64,000 nucleotides of DNA from positions 4,449,693-4,513,692 of the forward strand of contig JANVCC010000064.1 in NCBI GenBank assembly GCA_025345505.1, written 5' to 3'. The notes beneath the pieces are model-generated. The model had not been told where the DNA came from and searched no databases. It saw only the letters and a list, made by a program, of their open reading frames with translations. This document shows positions 23,594 through 34,530 of the stretch, piece by piece. Source of the stretch: Todiramphus chloris collaris. Its lineage: Eukaryota > Chordata > Aves > Coraciiformes > Alcedinidae. Made by a program: the position numbers and the translations under genes. The stretch's first letter is position 1. Every line of letters starts with the position of its first letter.

Positions 23594-23945
23594 ACAACTA
23601 AACACCCGCAGCAGCTCACCCACCTCTTCCCCCCACCCTCCATACCCCCTCCTAGGGGATGGGAAGGAAAATCAGGAGGAAGAAAAAAGGAGAGACCCTG
23701 GGGGTTGAGATAAGGGCAGGTTAATAAAACCACACGAAGAGAGATGACAACAACAGTGCTAATGAAATGACAAAGCCACTGATAGGCTCTACCTGTGCCC
23801 GAGATGCCACTTTCCCTGCTCCCAGCTGGTAAATCCACACAAACCAGGTGCTCCCCTTGCACAGGGCCATGATGTCAGTGTGCTATCGACTCCCATTGGC
23901 TGGCTCAGCTGTTTATCCTGCCTGTGGCCCCTCACAGCTTCTTGA
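23594..23945 (-). mobile_element. Degraded ERVL-like solo LTR
   Basis: The sequence aligns with the better LTR at 37186-37622 block by block: acaactaaacacccgcagc, ggggatgggaaggaaaatc, ggttgagataag, aatgaaatgacaaagccac, aggctctacctgtgcc, gatgccactttccctgctcc, gctggctcagctgtttatcc and tgtggcccctcacagc. It is shorter, has no TATA motif, and both termini are lost, so no target-site duplication is visible. No internal retroviral genes flank it. Confidence 0.85.
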
Positions 23946-25679
23946 AAAACGTATCAGAATTGGGGTTCTTGGCACCAAATCAGTGGGAATAGCAGTGCCA
24001 AGTGCTATTAATAAGAGGCTGCCTACAACCTGGAGGAACTCAGCCATTCTCACCGGGACTTTCTACCCAAATGACTTTAATTTTCATTCATCAAAAAATA
24101 ATAATAATTAAAAAAAAGGGTTTCAAACACACAGAGTGGATTGATACATACACTTCACACTTCCTCTCCTGTTCCCCCCTCCCCCCCTTCCCCTTAAATG
24201 ACTTTGCTAAAGAAGAAAAATAATTCAGCTGTGGCCAAGAACAGCACTTAGAACTGAGTTTGTTGTTTTATAGCCATTCATTGTAGTTAATTATAGACGT
24301 GTTACAGCTCGCGTGATCTCCTTCCCTTCCTGAAGCGAGCTACATAATCAGCCACCACCACATGCTTCCACCTACGACAACAATATTAAAGCATAAGAGC
24401 CAGATAGTGCTAAATAATAACTTCCCAGAGCTCCTAACTGTGAGCAGTCTGAGAGACACAAATATGCAGATGCTCATCACCTTTCATGGTCCTCAGGAAG
24501 TCCACGGGAACCGCAGCCTCCTAGACACTGGCTGGACTGATGTCCACCACTTGCTCGGCTCCTTGGGTTTCAGATGCAGCCTTAGCTGCCAACCAGTGCT
24601 GAGGTTCTTACCCATCATGGGGTTGCAGACCCACTGATACTCAAGCCACGCAACATCATTGTCCTGCCTTCCCACCTGAAAGGGCTCGGGATGCTTTCTC
24701 AGGTTACAACTTCACCGACACTGCAGTTTTATGAGAAGTTCAACGGATGCCACGCTTCCATGTGAGCTCATCTAGGCACTGAACCAGATACACACTTTAT
24801 GACAACAACAACAACAACAAAAATCACATGCCTTTCCATCATAAACAACCCCAGACAAGACTAAAAGCAGAGTAAAGAATTCCAAGGTCACTACACAAAA
24901 ATCACACTAAAAGTAACGATCCTCCAGACCCATCTTCTCATACAAAGTAACATACGTTAACACCAATATATCTGCATCCTTAATTTCCTCCTGGTTTCTG
25001 ACCATGCCTGTTGTGCCTCAAGTTTGTTTCATGAACAGGAGACTTATTCCTACTTAGAAAAGAAGAGCAGAAGCCACATGGGAGATGCAGGACACCAGGA
25101 ACTTGAACCACCTTGCACAATTACAAGCCCATTCAACCATCCACAGATGGCAAGGCTGGGGCCACGACAGTGCCCAGGTCCCAGCCGAACTCTGGAAGGA
25201 GAGATGCCTTGCACGGGTGCTCCAGAAGTCATGGGTCACAGCAGCCCAGTTAGGAGAGCAGTTGGCACTCCAGTAGGAACCGGGGACAGAGCAGACTGAC
25301 GTCTGCTTGTCAGACGGGTGCGCTCAGTGCATCCAACGGCCTTGAAGATTAATCAAAAGCTTCATTCTCCAGCCATGCCAGAGACTTCACACGAGCCGTT
25401 TCTCACAATTATCCAAAGAAAGCATTACAAGGATTCTGGAGATTGCCATTGGTCAAGGAAGCTCTTCCCGGACTCCTAACAGGCTACCTTTTGTTAGCTT
25501 TCCCTCCAGTAACAGACCATTTCCACCAGCATTAAGAGGAGACAGCTCCAGGAACCACTCCCATGACTGGCCTTTCACATGATGCTCTTTAGCTTTCCTT
25601 TCCTCTTCCTGCCTTCCTCACCTCTCCATTAACTGCGTGCGCTCCGTCTCAGCAATTCAATCAAAAGGGAGAAGAAAAA
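23946..25679. other. Unique sequence, no gene seen
   Basis: AT-rich unique DNA with an (ACA)n run at 24802-24820 and an A-rich patch at 24093-24117. Motifs such as ttgtagttaattatag near 24283 look regulatory but are isolated. No exon is supportable. Confidence 0.45.
24802..24820. repeat. (ACA)n microsatellite
   Basis: About six uninterrupted ACA units, followed by a short A run. Confidence 0.9.
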
Positions 25680-25940
25680 AGGATTAAGACATAAAAGTTT
25701 ATTGATTGATTTTAAATTATGCTTTGAAACAAAACCCTTTGGATTGGAAAGCTTGTATTTCAACGTGAAAAGGGATGGAGGAACACAGGGAACACGGCGC
25801 AAAATAAACAGCTTCGTCTCACAGCATCTATTTTGTCTTCATTACGCCCCTGAGAAGGTGTTAATATACAACGTACGATGTATTAATCACCCCTCTAACT
25901 TCCAAATGCGAAATGCATCATTAACATTCATGTTGTTTTC
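25680..25940. promoter_or_regulatory. Candidate conserved noncoding element
   Basis: The block is AT-rich and unique, with ttgattgattttaaattatgc, attaacattcatg, caattagcttg, a near-palindrome at 25861-25886 centred on cgtacg, and the CpG phrase cacggcgcaaaataaac. This mix of homeodomain-like cores with preserved CpGs is typical of conserved vertebrate enhancers. It has not been aligned to other genomes here. Confidence 0.28.
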
Positions 25941-27888
25941 AATTAGCTTGCTGGATGGGAAGGAAGGCAACAAAGACAGGTTCCCTCACTAAATTTTATT
26001 TCATTTGCAAAGCACGGGGGTCATAAAAAGCACCCTGGGTGAAACTCCTGCACTCCCTGCCATGCACAAGGGCCTGCTGACAGCAAGATGCAGGAAGGCT
26101 TTTAATTGCCAGGGCTATTAGAACAAGGCAATGCCATGGATAGTGTTTTGAAGCAACCAGGTGATTTAGAAGGGTAAGTTCCATTTTCAGGGGTGATTCA
26201 AGTACTTTCAGGGGACATCAGCCACCAAAAGAGGCAGTTAAACGCCTAGTGGGATTTCTAAGAGCCCCTAAGCTAATACAGTCCCTGGCTCCTATTGATA
26301 CCTTCATTTAAAAACGAAGGGCTTTGAAGGTTTTTTGATCCACAGTCTTAGAAATTCTCCTATGGAGAAAATCTGTTTTGTTTATCATTTGTGAAACACT
26401 CAGTTTTCACAAACTCCTTTGTCAATAGACCAAAATTCCAAGTCACGCATCTCCCACGCCTTGGGGATGACCTGCCCACTAGGAAATGTTATCACTTAAA
26501 CGCGAAAGCGTTTCGTTTCTGGCTGCTGATCCCCTCTGAAAGATGGGCCCTCTCGAGACCTGGAAGGGCAACATCACCAATAGGTTTGCCTGTACAATTT
26601 TCCATCTTCCCAGCCTCCTGGCCAGGTTTCCAGTGACAAAACTGGAGCAGTTCAAAGCAGCCCGCTGAAAAACGGCCGCGAACGCTGGACTCGTTTGCTA
26701 AACCAAACCCCACTTACAGATGAGTAAGGGACCCCCGTGGTTGCCCAGGACCTCTTCCAAAACACCTGGCCACGGGCCTTTTTGAGCTCATTCCAGTTTC
26801 AACTAAAGTGCATCTTTCCAGCAAAGGATCCAGCCGCAGTGTAAAGTTGCCATTAATGGATAATTGACCACAAGCCTTAGGGTAGACACTACAGTTTCTA
26901 ATTACTCTCACTGTTCAGAAACGTCTGTCTTATTTCTAGGCACAGCTTCTTGAGCTCCACTAACTTGTAAATGGCTCTTACTGTATGTTACTTAGACGAA
27001 AAAAACTGGAGTCACCTTGCCAGTAGGAGGAAAAAAAAAATAGGGTTTTGAAAGTCAGACACCCTGAGCCCAGGAGGATGACTCACATCTGAGGTATCAC
27101 CTCCAGAGGGAACACAGACCAATTCCTCTTCATTGACTCGAGGAGGAGATGAGATGCTTCGGTGAAGGCAAGTAGGATGGATGCTGGGCATGGTATGCTA
27201 TGAGAAGGGAGCTCTCCCCCCCCCAGAATCTAACCCCTACCCAACACAGACATGTTCCCACTCAGCCTCCACAGAGCCCAGATGTTAGAGTAGCCTCGTA
27301 GAAACTCCTTGGGAATTTCAAAGGGTGCACTCCAGGTCCAACAACTAAACTGGGATGGAGCCCACGTTCCGATTACAAAGATGACAACTCTGCCACATCA
27401 CAAGCTGCCATCCCTACCTCTGGAAGCAGAGTCACTCTGCTCTGGAGACTCGATGCAGGAGGCAACAGGATTCAGCTGTTGTTCCCCAATGCAAGAATCA
27501 ACAATCAAAAAACTCCCACACAGATCAAAGCAAAGACAAATACTGAGCCCGTCCTAATTAACAGGAGTTATGTGCTTCTTCCTTTAACAGTCGCAGCAAA
27601 TTCCTCTTAATCCCCCTCATTATATCACGTGAGCCGTTAAACAAAACAGCCTTTTGTTTAAAAGTGACATTGCCAGTGACAGACAGAGCTGCCTGCCTGG
27701 GTCTAACATTTACCACAAAACCTTATCTCACCCCTTCCCTACCAACCATGATCCTCCACAGATGGTTACTGCACAGCAGCCCAGGCAGGATAAGCCAAGC
27801 CAAAAAGTTCCCACGTGCTGAAGACCTGAAACCACCCAGTGGAATAGGTTGCTATGGTTGCCAAGATTTAATCCAAATTGATACAGGT

Positions 27889-27923
27889 AAAAAAAAAAAA
27901 AAGAAAAAAGAAAAAAAGAAAAA
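27889..27923. repeat. A-rich simple repeat with G interruptions
   Basis: A homopurine run of A14 followed by repeated GAAAAAA-type units. Confidence 0.9.
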
Positions 27924-28706
27924 TGTAGTGATTAAAAATAAATAAATAGACAAATCTGGGCCTTGTGCCATGAAAAATGTGAAGTTGTCCTTGACTCCAG
28001 TAGCAAATGAGGCATGAAATGTATCAAAATGTGATATTGAATATAAGGATGTATTTAATATTTTACAACACTGGAAATCTTGTTACGAAAGAGTTAGATC
28101 ATAAATCAAGCTGAGAGGGGCCAGTTCTTCCCTTCTCTCCCCTCTCTTTACCTCTAATCGTTCTCAGAAAAGTTTGAGTAGCTGAATCATTTACTGGAGA
28201 AAAGAAAACTGAACATCATTCACAAGAAAACTGGAGGTGCTTCATTTGTCCATCAAGAGCAATAAATTCTCATTAATCATCCATTCTGCCTGAAAGTCAC
28301 TGCTAATTTCTGAAGATGTCTATCCTCCCCAGCTATTCTCTGCAAGCCTCCACAAAGGGCATAGAGACTTGAGGCAAACCTTCACATAAAGGAGATCTCT
28401 CCCGTCAATTAAGTTAACCAGTTGTGTTAATTGCCTATCAGAGCTACCAGTTATCAGCTTCTCACTTGCTGTTTGTACAGAAAGATTTGTCACTTGGTTC
28501 TCCCATCCTGCTTTTGCCCCCTGGATTTTCACTCCTTCCCCGGATGCTAAACGTCGGTGCTGGAGGACACCAGCACTACCCTGGTGCTTCAGAGCCAGGG
28601 GAATTCAGCTGGCAAACCACAGGTTGCACAGATGGAAACTCATCTGTATGGCTCCTAGGCAAGAGAGGAAACGTTTATTTCTCTCCTCTACCTTCTTATT
28701 GCCCAG

Positions 28707-28732
28707 ACACACACACACACACACACACACAC
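28707..28732. repeat. (AC)13 microsatellite
   Basis: Thirteen uninterrupted AC units; the longest dinucleotide repeat in the window and probably length-polymorphic. Confidence 0.97.
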
Positions 28733-30309
28733 TTTTCATTACTGCTTTTGTTTAAGCACACTCCTGAAAACGACTGCCACTGAGAAGGTAAAGTGATTTT
28801 GGGAAGATTGCATCTAGAGTGGAGAAATGGATCATTTTTACTATACTGCACGTTGTTTAGCTAACCCTCTGGCAGCTGAGTATATGGTACTCACCAAACA
28901 CAAGAACCCAAGCCTTTAAATCCCATCCATTGGTCACGGGAAACTAGCAGTTTTAATTTAAGCACCACGCTCACCCACCCTGCATGCCAGGTCCTGTCTG
29001 TCGCCACGTTATTCACATAGTCCTGGGAGAAACCAACTCCCAAAGGGGAAAAAAATTGTTCCTTCCTCCTCTCAGAGTCCAGAAATAGCATCCCTGGCTC
29101 CAAGAAGGTCACATCAAAGATACGTCTTCCAAATAGCTCGTCACCTACTGTATTTCTAACCTGCTTTCCCATGGAAACAAGCTCCCCTGAGCAGCCGTCT
29201 GTCAGCCTCCCACCAGCAGCAGTGAACCTCCTAGAGACCTGCAGCCACCCGTGGCAGAGCCAGCTCCCCCAAAGACTTCCAGTTGCACAAAACCAGCTGA
29301 CGGACAATAGCCAGGCTCTCAGCATCCTCACAGACAGGCAGGATGCAGCGCGAGCTCGCTTCTTTTAGAGAATTCACACACAACGCAGCTTTTCTGACAC
29401 TTTTTCTGTGTCTGGGGCATTCAGTCAAAGCTCGCACTTATTTAGTTATCAAAGAATCCAAGCATGAGAAAGAAATCCATAGGAAACCAGGCTTCATTAC
29501 TTCCACTGCTGCTGATACTACCTCGAAGACTGGGGGAGAAAAAAAGAAAAACATTGGTACTTCAAGTGATGGAGCTTCCACCACTTACCTTGAAATTTAC
29601 TGCCCAGAGTAATTGAATCGCTGGATTGCAAACTAACACCTGCTCAAAGCTTCCAAAAAAAGTTCAGCAGAGATGGAGGGAGGCTTTGCTCAAATCACCA
29701 GCACTGCCTGCCAACAAACCCCCTGCGTGCCTTTTTCCCCCAGAGAGAATCACAAGGAGTTCCCCTCCAGCCCACAGGAGTCACCCCACACCTCCCCAGC
29801 TGCTCACAGCCATCAGCAAAAACTACAGAATTATTTGTTTCTGGTTGAATAAAATGCTTTCTTCCAGTTTTAATATTTATAACCTTAACAAAAAGATGAA
29901 ACACACTTCAAAACAAAATTATTTCTTAATGGAAAACAATCAAAGCATGTTTTTCTTATAAGATGCCAAACTAGCATGTTTGCTCTTTTGTAGAATTTTA
30001 GCTTCGACGTTCCGTTTTTCTAAGCATTTGCTTTGTGATGAATTTACATGACAAAAAAACACCCAAAAACCAAACAACAAACCACAAAGAAAACCTTCTG
30101 ACAAGAAGCTGCTCTATTCACCAGATCTCAAACAGGGCTGGTGGAGCCCATCTGCATGGGAATCACTAAGCCAGAACCCCAAAGTGGCTTAGGCACGGAG
30201 GCACATGGGCTTATTTCCATTTATTTTCTTCCTCGGGAACAAACCTCGAGCTAACCTGGGAGGAGGCTGAGATGCAAGGCGAAGCAGCAAGCCCCTCCAT
30301 GGCAGGTTC

Positions 30310-30500
30310 TGGTGCCTTCGCCGTGACTCACCTTCCTCCCCTCCCACCAGGCTTGTTTTGCAGAGCTGCTGCACCTTCGCTTCGCCGCCACCCACCGCAG
30401 CCTGCAACAGGCTCCCTTCCACAACCGTTCCAAACCGCCCGGCAATTTCCCCGAGTTCAGCAGCACCTCTGGAAATCTCAACCAAATTTCACGCGTGGAG
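30310..30500 (-). promoter_or_regulatory. CpG-enriched stretch ending in a strong splice donor (candidate 5' exon)
   Basis: About 12 CpGs occur in 190 bp (ttcgcttcgccgcc, accgcccggc, cacgcgtg). On the minus strand, sense for GRIK4, the stretch ends in AAG|GTGAGTCACGG with the last exon base at 30332. CpG enrichment followed by a good donor is what a noncoding first exon looks like. A minus-strand frame spans it but is not recognisable as protein. Transcription is not shown. Confidence 0.3.
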
Positions 30501-30668
30501 AGGTTCAACATTTGCTTGCTCTTCCTTAAACCTCTCTCCTGCATCCCTTCCGACAGCAACAGGCTCCTCTGCCCAGCATCGCTCCTTACCTTCTGGCTGG
30601 ACACAGCCACTGCAACGACCGTCGCTCTTTTTTATTTGAATTACACAGAGAAGCCACTGTGCAAGAAA

Positions 30669-30868
30669 GAATCATCATACAGGTTGGGAAAGACCCTTGG
30701 GATCATCGAGTCCAACCATTAACCCTACTCTGCAAAGTTCACCCCTACCACATCTAAACGACCCTTGAACACATCCAGGGATGGTGAGTCAACCCCCTCC
30801 CTGGGCAGCCTCTTCCAGTCTCTGGCTCCTCTGCCTGGGAAAAATGTTTCCCTAATGTCCAGTCTAAG
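30669..30868 (-). mobile_element. CR1 LINE 3' fragment (older subfamily)
   Basis: The + strand starts atcatacaggttgggaaaga, then gggatcatcgagtccaacca and ttaaccctactctgcaaagt, and ends near aatgtccagtctaag. This is the reverse complement of a CR1 3' end. It shares its diagnostic block (ccattaaccctactct) with the copy at 61400-61640 and not with the copies at 1419 and 38230, so it belongs to a different subfamily. Confidence 0.9.
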
Positions 30869-33800
30869 ATCCCTACTGTCTACATCCAGAAAGCTGTAAT
30901 CTGCAGGGGGAGAGGGAACTGTGGCTGGCTCTACAGCAGACCCACTCGGCTATCTGCAGGCTGGCAACGTCATCTTCCTCAAGCCCCAGTTCATCACAGA
31001 TTTGTCCTCTCTAAGGAACAGCATCCTCTCCCCAGAGACCCAGAAGATCCCACATATCAACTCTACCACTGCTTTTAATCCAGTGCTGGGATTAAAACAA
31101 TCCCCCTTTCCTGCAATTTAAAGTGCCATTTGACTTTTTTTTTTCCCTCCTTCCCATCTCCAGAAGACATTTCCATCCAGCATTCTCTGCCTCAGCAACT
31201 CTAAGTAAAACATATGAAACAGTGTCTTTATTCACTTCTCCAAGAAGTAATTAGAAGCAAGAACAGGAGTCAAGAATGTAGATGTTATCCTTCCTAAAGG
31301 AAAGCAGATTTCTAATTAGTGAAGGAAGCACCTTCTGTAGGATTCTTTCTTCAAACAGCTGTTGCTGAGGGATCATCTGTCTCTCCTTTTCCTCTTTTGC
31401 AGTAAAAAGTTCATTTATTTTAACATATATAACCGTTGCAGTACCCAATTAAGGCAGACAGAGGAAGGCTAGAATCAAGGGACACACCAGCAGAATAAAG
31501 ACAACTCTAGGAGCCCTAAAGCACTGCTGGAAGAAGGCAGCCAGTTTCCTCATTCCTGCACGCTGCCACCAAGCCAAACGGCAGCTTCTGCCTCTGCCCT
31601 CCACACAAAGTGGCTGCTGGTACCCCTGCTCAGCCCTCCAGCCACCTCATTTCTACACCTGGCCCTTGACCTCATGCATGCAAATACCACTGAAACCACC
31701 CTATTTTTTTCTGTGCCCCATGACATGAATACAAGGGATGGGAAACCAGTGCAAGGACTGGCTGAGCTCAAAAGAAACCGAGGGACAAAAGTCAAGGGCC
31801 AAGGGACTTGTTTCACCCACTACTGAGCAAATGCCTATACTGGCATTAATCACGTAGAGTTAAAATAACTACACAACAACCCTCATACAACCATGACATC
31901 AAACCAAGCCAAAAACCCCCAACCATCAGAGGCACCGTGCTGAATGCAGCACAGCCAGGATGGGTGCCATGCCCTAACGGCTGGACCACGCACTTGCTTC
32001 CCCAAGATGTTTTATGAACACGTTCAAAATAAAAAAGATTCTCAAATATCAGATACAGGAAAATTACATTTTACCCAGCCAAGATTTTTTTAGTCCTCAA
32101 AGCTACAGGCAGGTGGATGAAGTGCTTGCCTGACTGTCCCTCCTCTGACAGAGGTTGGATGACTTCCATCCAAAGTATCAGACACGCACCCTCACTTCCA
32201 CTGCCATTATTTCCTGTTCTAGGATATGACAAAGTTGGTTGGTTTTGAACCACACAAAAAGCAAGGTGTGATACAACTCCACACAGACACACGCACACCT
32301 AGCACACCATAAAAGACATCTTCCCTTCGAGAATGTTTTTCACAAGATACCTCTTTCTTATCAGTTGTATTAGGTTTTCTTCATTGTCATCTTAACCTGG
32401 GAAATTTTAACAAGTTCTGATGAAGGGGGGGCTCTGAGGAAATGTAAATTATCCCTTGCAAAGCTGCAGTCACAAGGGCACCTTGTTTTACTTCAAGCTG
32501 AAAGGAACTCGCAAGCAAAACCCAACCCAAGTAAGCCTGCACACACACGCTACTGTGACGTGCACATTACTGCACAAAGTGCACATTGCTGCACAATTAC
32601 AGATTAGTTCAGTGGACAACTCCTCCATACTATTATTTATGTCCAAGAATAATAACAACACAAAAACTAATGAGGCTAAGCAAGTTCTGAATTCATTTAG
32701 CCCGGCGTTCTAAAGGTGTTCCTCTCCGTTAGAGCGGCAGGGATCTAGAACAGCCTTCCCAAAAACTAACAAGGGAGGAAAGGAACCAATAGTAGCTTTG
32801 AGATGATACTGGCTACGTTTTACCCAGGCAGGTACCTGCGATTGCAGGGACTATGTGTCTCATAAGGTCCCCATCCAGGCTTACATCCAATATTCCTTCA
32901 ACACGTCACCCAGAGAACAGAGCAACACGTACGTATGTGCCACACACACAGCGCTCTCGACCAAGCCCCCAGCTTCTCCAAGATGAAGGTGGCTGAGGCA
33001 CACACAGACATATTGTGCACCTAAGATCCCATGTAAACAAACACACCTACAAAGGCATTTCATGCTCAGCTCATTTCTGTCCGCTCCCTACGCCACAGCT
33101 CCCTAAGGAAGCCCAGAAGAATCAGAACAAACAACTCAGCGTCAAGCGTTAAATATTAAATGACCACTTAATTCAGTCAAATTCAAGCTGCTTCATTTCT
33201 GCCTGGACAAACCACTCCCTGCCTCTTGGTAAGGCTCAAATCCCTTCCTGGACCACAGTTCCCTTGGCTGGGGAGGCAGGTAAGGGAGCCTGGAGGTGTG
33301 AAACAAAGCCCCCCGAGGGACACTTGCTATTGCCAGTGTAACTGCAGGCCTGGCAAAATAAGCCCCTTTTGCCAGCCCAAAGCTAGGGGTTGAGTCAGAC
33401 ACACAGCAGAGACAGCTCTCATATCTGACTGCTAGAAAAGGTTACACAAATCATCTTCAGTGGCTGACCTCAGAAAGCCCATGCATGCCTAAAGGGATCC
33501 AAGCTCCATCACACGCGTTCCTGTTTGCAGAGAAATGCACATGTGCCCAGTTGCAGAAGGGGAGAAAAGAAGGAAAAAAAAAAACCCCACAAAACAACAA
33601 GAAGCTACGAGAGCAAAAGCAGTCAGAGATATTTCCCAAGCACTCGGTTACATATGAGCTAATACAAACACACAAATAAAAAGACAAGATCTGTATCAAC
33701 GCTCCGAGGCTGGAGCATCACGGGTACCACCTCCAAACTGATAAAGCCGAACAAGAGGGAGGGCAGGAAAAGCCACAAAACAAGAGGACTTCTGTGCTAA

Positions 33801-34189
33801 AGGCAGAGCAGCCTAAGCTGTGTGCATCAGAGATGCCCCTCCTCTCCCCAGACACACAGAAACACCGACACGCTGCAATCACGCAGTGCCACGGGCAGAA
33901 AGGGTCAAGAGACGGAGGCAGCAACAAATTTTCCAATAGCCGAAATGATGTTTGATCAAAGGAATGTCTTGGAAATCACTGGTGCATTGCTAGGAGAAAG
34001 CACAGGAGCAGACATCTCAGAAGTCATTCTTTGCTCGCATCACGCGTCTCCTGCAAGAGGCCAGCATCCGGCCGGCCTCCCTCCCTGTCTTCATGGGCTA
34101 CATCGACTCCAGTCCTTGTTATTCAGCATATTTACATCAAATTCACACTATGCCATCTCAACCCAGTGTTATAAACCAGTTCAGGATAA
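30869..34189. other. Unique sequence, no gene seen
   Basis: About 3.3 kb of unique DNA with short A/T and CA-like patches (32541-32550, 32940-32950). No exon, RNA or transposon identified. Confidence 0.45.
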
Positions 34190-34530
34190 ACAGCAGCTTG
34201 ATTACAGAGATCGCTGCACGTAATGAATGTGTATAATGTATACGTAGGAAGCAAAAGACACCTCTATATTTTTGGTTTTGTAAAGACAAATAGCCTCAAT
34301 TGTTTAATCAATAAAAATGCCTCTCTGACTCCGACTGTTATTACAAAGCTATTTCAGACAGAGTGAAAAAGAACCATTGCATCTATATTCCTGTCAACGG
34401 AGACAGCGGCTGATCGGCGCCCGAATGAACTACACGGGCGCATCCTCGGGGCCACTCAAACTCCCCAACTCCAGCACTAAACACGCCCAATCTCCGCCGC
34501 ATCCCGGTCACTCCCTAGCACCGCAGCTTC
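34190..34530. promoter_or_regulatory. Candidate regulatory block: AT-rich half joined to a CpG-rich half
   Basis: Positions 34190-34370 hold cacgtaatgaatg, tgtatacgtagg and tcaattgtttaatcaataaa. Positions 34385-34515 hold about 13 CpGs (gcggctgatcggcgcccgaa, tccgccgcatcccgg). The abrupt shift inside repeat-free sequence suggests an enhancer or minor promoter. There is no coding frame and no assured splice site. Confidence 0.3.

Larger units (their letters stand above)
25941..30250. other. Unique sequence, no gene seen
   Basis: About 4.3 kb holding the A-rich tract 27889-27923 and the (AC)13 microsatellite at 28707-28732. A minus-strand AAG|GTAAGT donor-like site occurs at 29589/29588, with an AG acceptor candidate about 50 nt upstream near 29640. 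No recognisable coding sequence. Confidence 0.45.
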
